Shown piece after piece: positions 6,400 through 10,308 of a stretch of 10,308 nucleotides of DNA (positions within the stretch are counted from its first letter, which is position 1; each line of letters starts with the position of its first letter). The DNA lies in the NCBI GenBank assembly GCA_031280115.1, contig JAITHF010000100.1, forward strand, positions 1 to 10,308, given 5' to 3'. This DNA comes from Spirochaetaceae bacterium (GTDB lineage Bacteria > Spirochaetota > Spirochaetia > Treponematales > Breznakiellaceae). The position numbers were made by a program, and so were the translations under genes. The notes under the pieces were generated by a model. The model searched no databases. It saw nothing but the letters and a program-made list of their open reading frames with translations, and was not told the origin of the DNA.

Positions 6400-7731
6400 T
6401 TACCCTTTTTCTTTTTCCCCAGGTTCCTTCCGGCAGCGGAGCGCCGCGCTTTCCTCGTGGGCGCGAAGCCCTTCGGCGCGGGCGATTACCTGAGCGGTTT
6501 CCAACGCCGCTTCCCATCCGGCGCCGGCGGCGCACTTGAGGGTCGTCGCCGCTTTCAGGAAATGCCGCGCCGAAAGGCCGCCGGCGAAACGGGCGCTCCC
6601 GCCGGTGGGCAGGGTATGGTTTATGCCGGCGCTGTAATCCCCCAGGGCTTCAGGGGCGGCGGCGCCGATGAAAAGGGAGCCGTAGTTCCTTACCCGCCCT
6701 ATCCAGTCATCCGGATTGGCAGTATGCAGTTCTAGGTGTTCCGGCGCCACCGTGTTGGCAATGCGCGCCGCCTCTTCAATAGTGTCATAGACGATGATAA
6801 GCCCTCCTGCGTCAAGGGAAGCCCTGGCGTTTGCGCAGCAGGGCCCGGCCTGCCGGATACGCCGGTTAAGGCGCTCTTGCACGGCCTCGGACATGGCGGT
6901 ATTTGGCACCAGAGCCCGGGCGCGGGCATCAGGGTCATGCTCGGCTTGGGCAAGCATATCCGCGGCAATAAGCTCCGCGTCGGCGCCGTCGCCGGCTATG
7001 ATAAGCACGTCAGTGGGCCCTGCGGCGCAGTCAATCCCCGCTTCCCCGAAGAGGAGCCGTTTTGCCTCGGCAACATACCGGTTGCCCGGCCCTGCCAGCA
7101 CGTCAACCTGCGGAACCGTTTCAGTGCCAAGGGCCATCGCCGCGATTGCTTGGGCGCCGCCTATGGCGAACACCTGATCCGCGCCGGCAAGGCGGGCTGC
7201 CGCGAGGATGCGCCAATCAGGAAACCCGTCCTCTTGGGGCGGGGACGAGAGAACCACCTGGGGCACGCCGGCGGCTTTTGCGGGAATAACCCCCATAAGC
7301 ACCGAAGAAATCAGCGGGAACCGTCCGGCAGGGGCGTACACGCCGGCGCGTTCCACAGGAATCACCTTTTGGCCTGCGGTAAGCCCCGGGGCTATTTCAT
7401 AGTCGAAGTCAGCAAGCTGGTTCTTTTGCGCCTCGGCAAAGCGCCGTATATGAGACGATGCGGCCTCAAGCGCCGAAAACAGCGCGGGCTCGGTTTTTTT
7501 AAGCCGCGCGTACCCTTCCTCAATCCGCGCTGTAGGCGTCTCAAGGGATTCCGGGGAGCTTTTGTCAAACGCCGCGGCAAAGCGCCGTATAGCCCTGTCC
7601 CCTTCTTCCCGCACCGCATCAATCACCTGCAAGACCTTTTGGGAAACCTCCCTGTCCGCGGCGGTGCGGGCGCTGCCGCGGCGCCGGCGCTGCCAGTAGT
7701 CCCAGAACGCGGCGCTTGGTATACTATCCAT
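6400..7731 (-). CDS. hisD: Histidinol dehydrogenase
   Basis: This enzyme catalyses the last two steps of histidine synthesis, oxidising L-histidinol to histidine with two NAD and a zinc ion. The 443-residue length is normal for the family (about 430). Zinc ligands corresponding to E. coli Gln259, His262, Asp360 and His419 appear as Gln262 and His265 (AQAEHDPD), Asp365 (ALGDYSAG) and His425 (GLRAHEES). The catalytic Glu-His pair is at 331-332 (APEHLELH). NAD-region motifs VYAPAGRFPL (131-140), GGAQAIAA (191-198) and DVLAGPGNRYVAEAK (210-224) are intact, as is AGPTDVLIIAGD (237-248). No other his gene is in the window. Its start has only a weak Shine-Dalgarno site. The enzyme family includes relatives acting on other amino alcohols or sulfonates, so a different substrate is possible but less likely. 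Confidence 0.93.
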   Translation of the reverse strand: MDSIPSAAFWDYWQRRRRGSARTAADREVSQKVLQVIDAVREEGDRAIRRFAAAFDKSSPESLETPTARIEEGYARLKKTEPALFSALEAASSHIRRFAEAQKNQLADFDYEIAPGLTAGQKVIPVERAGVYAPAGRFPLISSVLMGVIPAKAAGVPQVVLSSPPQEDGFPDWRILAAARLAGADQVFAIGGAQAIAAMALGTETVPQVDVLAGPGNRYVAEAKRLLFGEAGIDCAAGPTDVLIIAGDGADAELIAADMLAQAEHDPDARARALVPNTAMSEAVQERLNRRIRQAGPCCANARASLDAGGLIIVYDTIEEAARIANTVAPEHLELHTANPDDWIGRVRNYGSLFIGAAAPEALGDYSAGINHTLPTGGSARFAGGLSARHFLKAATTLKCAAGAGWEAALETAQVIARAEGLRAHEESAALRCRKEPGEKEKG

Positions 7732-7736
7732 ATAAT
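7717..7736 (+). promoter_or_regulatory. Possible promoter for the RluA-family gene
   Basis: An extended -10 element, TG-G-TATACT (7717-7725), lies within the first codons of hisD, read on the plus strand. A perfect TATAAT follows at 7731-7736. Neither has a good -35 box at 16-18 nt. Transcription starting at about 7732-7743 would give an 80-90 nt leader that contains the 7770-7782 hairpin. Confidence 0.3.
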
Positions 7737-7769
7737 TTGCACCATACCGGAAAACAACACTTTCTTCTA

Positions 7770-7782
7770 CCCCCTATGGGGG
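7770..7782. other. C5-TAT-G5 hairpin in the divergent spacer
   Basis: CCCCC (7770-7774) pairs with GGGGG (7778-7782) around a 3-nt loop. It has the same geometry as the hairpins ending each repeat unit at 212-336, but a different loop and no matching flanks. It would lie in the 5' leader of both divergent genes, and no T-run follows on either strand, so a role as a simple terminator is unlikely. Confidence 0.5.
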
Positions 7783-7801
7783 CGCCTGCGAATCGGTAAT
7801 A

Positions 7802-7807
7802 ATTATA
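7802..7807 (-). promoter_or_regulatory. Possible -10 box for hisD
   Basis: On the minus strand a perfect TATAAT reads from 7807 to 7802, about 70 nt before the hisD start. The best upstream candidate for -35 is TTTCAA (7827-7822), which leaves only 14 nt spacing, so the promoter call is weak. It overlaps the ribosome binding site of the opposite gene. Confidence 0.25.
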
Positions 7808-7809
7808 AA

Positions 7810-7815
7810 AAGGAG
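7810..7815 (+). promoter_or_regulatory. Ribosome binding site selecting a TTG start
   Basis: AAGGAG at 7810-7815 is 6 nt before TTG 7822 and is the only strong Shine-Dalgarno site near the conserved start of the pseudouridine synthase. The reading frame stays open far upstream (to 6736), but that part runs antisense to hisD and has no homology-like content. Confidence 0.7.
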
Positions 7816-7821
7816 CTTATA

Positions 7822-8478
7822 TTGAAAGGCGTATCCATACTTTTTGAGAACGAACAGTGTATTGTCTGTAATAAACCCCCGGGGCTTGCGGTCCAGGGAG
7901 GCGCCGCGGTTCACCGGTCCCTTGACATGATGCTTGCCGAAATCCGGTCACCCCGCCCGCTCTTGGTGCACCGGCTCGACAAAGACGTCTCCGGCGTCAT
8001 CCTTGCCGCGAAACACCGGGAAGCGGCGGCCCGGTTCGGGGCGCTTTTTGCCAGCGGCGCAGGCATAACCAAGCAATACCTTGCGGTATGCGCGGGCAGG
8101 CCCGGGAAACCCGCAGGCGTCATAAGCGCCCCGCTTATTATCCGCGGCAGGGAGCGGGAGGCGCGCACTTCGTATCGAACCCTTTCCAGCAGCGGGGGTT
8201 TTTCCCTGTTGGAAATCGACCTTGGCACCGGCAGAACACACCAAATCCGCCGGCACCTTGCGTATCTGGGAAATCCGGTTTTGGGGGACGGCAAGTATGG
8301 GGACTTTGCCCTGAACCGGAGCCTTCGTAAAACCGGGGGCATCAACGGCATCCTGCTTCACGCATCCCGCCTTGTTATCACCAAAGCGGCCTGCGGCTTT
8401 CTGTTAGACGCCGCCGCGCCGCCGCCCTGGCCGTATCCGTATCTGAAGGCGGCGGGAATGGGGGCAGGCCCGGAGTAA
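7822..8478 (+). CDS. RluA-family RNA pseudouridine synthase
   Basis: The 218-residue enzyme should convert selected uridines in rRNA or tRNA to pseudouridine. The family signature LLVHRLDKDVSGVILAAK (47-64) contains the catalytic Asp53. EIDLGTGRTHQIRRHLAYLG (131-150) followed by NPVLGDGKYG (151-160) is the conserved RluA C-terminal motif. It begins directly with the catalytic domain (SILFENEQCIVCNKPPGL), with no N-terminal S4 domain, like the shorter RluA/TruC-type members. The start is TTG 7822, chosen for its AAGGAG site and because homologous sequence begins there; there is no nearby ATG or GTG in frame. The specific target uridine cannot be read from sequence. It is transcribed divergently from hisD and converges on the radical SAM gene 28 nt downstream. 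Confidence 0.88.
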   Translation: MKGVSILFENEQCIVCNKPPGLAVQGGAAVHRSLDMMLAEIRSPRPLLVHRLDKDVSGVILAAKHREAAARFGALFASGAGITKQYLAVCAGRPGKPAGVISAPLIIRGREREARTSYRTLSSSGGFSLLEIDLGTGRTHQIRRHLAYLGNPVLGDGKYGDFALNRSLRKTGGINGILLHASRLVITKAACGFLLDAAAPPPWPYPYLKAAGMGAGPE

Positions 8479-8480
8479 GC

Positions 8481-8494
8481 CGCCTCCGGAGGCG
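8481..8494. terminator. Short perfect palindrome between convergent genes
   Basis: CGCCTCCGGAGGCG is a 14-bp perfect palindrome located 3 nt after the RluA-type stop and 13 nt before the end of the opposite gene. With a 4-nt loop it forms a 5-bp GC stem. No T-run follows on either strand, so a bidirectional terminator role is only suggested by position. Confidence 0.3.
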
Positions 8495-8506
8495 CCGCAG
8501 GGATCT

Positions 8507-9766
8507 CTAATCATAAGGGGTTCCGTGGAGGGCTATTTTTTTCTCAAGACGCTGTTTTCTTTCTTGGTAATACGCGGTTATAAACGAGTCTTTTAGGGCA
8601 ATGATGGCGCGCAGCGGAAGGGTGGTTAAGCCGTTCTCCTTACAGGCAAACACATGGGTTTCACCCTTAATCGTGTCTTTATGAAGGCGGGAATAAAGTT
8701 CAGATCCGTTCATATAGTCAAGGGTTTTGATATTCACCTGATCAAAAGAACATTTTCTGATAAACTCAGCGGTCTCGTTAATGGTGTCAAGAGTCTCCAT
8801 AGGCGCTCCAATAATAAAATTACCGATCGTAAATATCCCGATACTATCAGCGTACTGAATAAGATATTCCGCTTTTTTAAGGTCGATATTTTTCCGGTAA
8901 AACCGCAGGATACCCTCATTTCCGGATTCTATGCCGAAACTTATGACCTTGACTCCCGCCTTCGCCGCCATATCCAAGAACTCAATGTCGATATTCGCCC
9001 AGCTGCTTAGAGCGATCTTCATATCTTTGGTAATGCCCTGTTCTGTAATCCCCGCAAGAATCTGTTTCGCCCGTTCAAGCCTGAACGTAAAGTTCTCGTC
9101 TATAATCCAGATATTCTTAAATCCCTGATGATGGATCGTCTTAAATTCAGCCATAATATAATCGTAACTATGCGGTATATAGCCCTGCTGCCACCCCTTT
9201 CTCTGGCAGAAAACACAAGTATTCCCGCACCCTCTTGCGGTTTCTATAAGGGTATAGGTGTTGTTTTTCCTGAAATACGGTATTGATTGCAGCAGCAAGC
9301 GGTTAATAGGGGGTAGAGAATCAAAACCGTCATAGGGCTTAAGCAGGATGTCTTTATGTACCTGCTGTATCCCGTCCAAAATAGCATTTATATCATTCTG
9401 CTTGACCGTTAGGTCAGAGAGCGGAATATCCGAACCGGTGATACAGCAATAATAGCCGTAGGCGATTACGCTTATTTCAGGATATGTTTCTTTTATGGAT
9501 TGTACGAGGTGTTTCCCGTGCCGCTCATTCTCGGATCGTTTTAACCCAAACGAATCAAACTCAATAATCACCAGATCTATGCGGTTTTCCCAAAGCTGCC
9601 GGAGAAATACCGGTCTCTCAAAATCTTCGCAGGAATAATCGTGCGAAATGACGCGGTGCCCTGCGTCATGTAAAATCGTGCCGAGCAGCGCCCAGTTGTA
9701 CGAAAACCCGAAGCGTGGTTTCTTATACTCGTTGGGCTTTGGATACACCACCATCGCGTGTGCCAT
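8507..9766 (-). CDS. B12-binding-domain radical SAM protein of unknown substrate
   Basis: The 419-residue protein has the cobalamin-dependent radical SAM layout. An N-terminal Rossmann-like B12-binding region covers about residues 1-140 (NWALLGTILHDAGHRVISHD at 24-43, RIDLVIIEFD at 62-71). The cluster motif is Cys180-x3-Cys184-x2-Cys187 (ARGCGNTCVFCQRKG), binding [4Fe-4S] and SAM. ISFGIESGNE (275-284) and GNFIIGAPMETLDT (315-328) are further conserved core elements. The classical DxHxxG B12 motif is absent, common in this class. Such enzymes carry out methylations and rearrangements at unreactive carbons, often in natural-product, lipid or cofactor pathways. I cannot name the substrate. GGTGGGA at 9775-9781 is its ribosome binding site, and the preceding gene stops 4 nt upstream, suggesting one operon. 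GC content is visibly lower than in genes to the left, a sign of acquisition by transfer. Confidence 0.85.
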   Translation of the reverse strand: MAHAMVVYPKPNEYKKPRFGFSYNWALLGTILHDAGHRVISHDYSCEDFERPVFLRQLWENRIDLVIIEFDSFGLKRSENERHGKHLVQSIKETYPEISVIAYGYYCCITGSDIPLSDLTVKQNDINAILDGIQQVHKDILLKPYDGFDSLPPINRLLLQSIPYFRKNNTYTLIETARGCGNTCVFCQRKGWQQGYIPHSYDYIMAEFKTIHHQGFKNIWIIDENFTFRLERAKQILAGITEQGITKDMKIALSSWANIDIEFLDMAAKAGVKVISFGIESGNEGILRFYRKNIDLKKAEYLIQYADSIGIFTIGNFIIGAPMETLDTINETAEFIRKCSFDQVNIKTLDYMNGSELYSRLHKDTIKGETHVFACKENGLTTLPLRAIIALKDSFITAYYQERKQRLEKKIALHGTPYD

Positions 9767-9770
9767 AATC

Positions 9771-10025
9771 TTAATCCCACCGCTGCCAGTCGTTGTTTAA
9801 TAAGTTTATAAAGTCTTTCAATGTCTTTTTCATCGTGTCTTTTTCATCGTTATTGGACAAAGATATGTTTTCTCTTATTTCTAGCTTAATAATTTTGCGG
9901 TCTAAATCTTTTTCCTTTGCGGTCTTGATAATGATAGGAATTAAAGCCTCTTGAAGACAATTATGAATCGAATCTTTATCATCTATAATGGTTTCATGCG
10001 AATATTTTTTATAATAAAAAAAAAA
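9771..10025 (-). pseudogene. Out-of-frame continuation of the upstream gene (-1 frame)
   Basis: Reading leftward on the minus strand in the -1 frame from the T10 run gives an uninterrupted stretch of about 84 codons to TAA 9771-9773. It begins FFFYYKKYSHETIIDDKD and ends FINLLNNDWQRWD. It has no start codon near its left-open end, and in this frame a TGA (10026-10028) stands directly before the T-run, so it cannot be a separate gene with normal initiation. Composition (Lys, Ile, Asp, Asn, Leu-rich, helical) matches the upstream segment. The simplest reading is the C-terminal half of one protein split by a one-base deletion, with programmed slippage or a base-calling error as alternatives. Confidence 0.6.
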
Positions 10026-10308
10026 TCAAAAATATTACTGTAAAGATTTACCAATAATAATTTAATATTTTTATCTATCTCATCCTTTTTTTTATTTTTT
10101 TCCGCTAGAAACAACGGGAATTCTTTTTTTAGGAGTTCATCAATTTTATTGCCAATTTTTATCTTTTCAATAAGAATTCTTGACAATCCATAGACAGAAT
10201 CCCACATTTGAACTGCCAGCGTATCGTATTCACCTATACGCGCATATTCATTTAGACTATACAGTGAAGTACTCAAAGCCCAAAAATATCTTTCTTGGCA
10301 ACACAACA
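9983..10308 (-). CDS. AT-rich hypothetical protein, partial at the right edge, frame broken
   Basis: The frame is open from the window edge to TAG 9983-9985. The codon at 10304-10306 is TTG, but no ribosome binding site can be seen, so the gene probably begins beyond the window. The visible roughly 107 residues are helical. They contain ERYFWALSTSLYSLNEYARI near the start, a lysine-rich stretch (EKNKKKDEIDKN), then LLLVNLYSNIFDFFFIIKN before an early stop. No known family, signal peptide or motif is recognised. The region is extremely AT-rich (8 G/C of 60 at 10021-10080), much unlike the left of the window. If the frame is restored at the T-run, the visible protein is about 178 residues and ends 4 nt before the radical SAM start, which would make the two genes a tight operon. 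Confidence 0.55.
   Translation of the reverse strand, partial: LCCQERYFWALSTSLYSLNEYARIGEYDTLAVQMWDSVYGLSRILIEKIKIGNKIDELLKKEFPLFLAEKNKKKDEIDKNIKLLLVNLYSNIFDFFFIIKNIRMKPL
10005..10025 (-). other. Homopolymer frameshift site (T10 run and A6 run)
   Basis: On the minus strand ten T's (10025-10016) are read as GAT TTT TTT TTT ATT, which contains a T_TTT_TTT heptamer. Seven nucleotides of context later, A6 (10010-10005) is read ATA AAA AAT, an A_AAA_AAT heptamer. A -1 shift at either site, or one extra T in the run, joins the upstream frame to the open frame downstream. The two frames overlap only between about 10025 and 9983, which confines the shift to this area. Confidence 0.6.

Noticed and set aside
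6736..7821. Long open stretch in frame with and upstream of the RluA-type gene
   Set aside because: It is antisense to hisD, whose catalytic residues are all intact. Its translation lacks any recognisable domain, and the true start TTG 7822 has a strong ribosome binding site.
8654..9128. Two plus-strand open frames opposite the radical SAM gene
   Set aside because: They overlap the region encoding radical SAM core motifs on the minus strand and have no features of their own.

Overview
The window looks like chromosomal DNA from a spirochaete, most likely a Treponema-type organism of the termite-gut kind. This is inferred from three things: a long (about 415-residue) ribose-phosphate pyrophosphokinase, a large stand-alone MalT/LAL-type LuxR regulator, and a GC-rich core with moderate Shine-Dalgarno sites. 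No rRNA, tRNA, CRISPR array or insertion sequence was found.

Layout. Positions 1-406 are non-coding and repeat-rich. They end in a tandem array of three 56-bp units plus a shortened fourth, each closing in a C5-N3-G5 type hairpin, just upstream of the first gene. Positions 407-3750 hold a tight rightward cluster: PRPP synthetase, an FGGY-family carbohydrate kinase, and a HAD-superfamily phosphatase whose start overlaps the kinase stop (ATGA). A near-consensus sigma70-type promoter (TTGACA, 17 nt, TATCTT) overlaps the HAD stop codon and should drive an 849-residue MalT-like ATPase/LuxR regulator (3838-6387). Convergent to it is histidinol dehydrogenase hisD (6400-7731, minus strand) with all metal and catalytic residues present. 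A 90-nt divergent spacer separates hisD from an RluA-family pseudouridine synthase that probably starts at TTG 7822 and ends at 8478.

From about 8500 to the right edge, base composition falls sharply. One 60-base stretch in the kinase gene is 46/60 GC, one in the radical SAM gene 21/60, and one in the last gene 8/60. This right part holds a cobalamin-binding-domain radical SAM enzyme of unknown substrate (8507-9766, minus). Immediately upstream of it is an AT-rich gene of unknown function that enters from beyond the right edge. Its reading frame breaks at a run of ten T's and continues in the -1 frame to a stop 4 nt before the radical SAM start. This pair looks like one imported transcription unit.

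Working together: the first three genes could feed sugars into pentose phosphate and PRPP, but the kinase and phosphatase substrates cannot be read from sequence. hisD and the RluA-type enzyme are housekeeping genes without pathway neighbours here. The most unusual parts are the hairpin repeat array before prs, and the low-GC radical SAM pair with its homopolymer frameshift. No complete new system can be demonstrated from this window alone.
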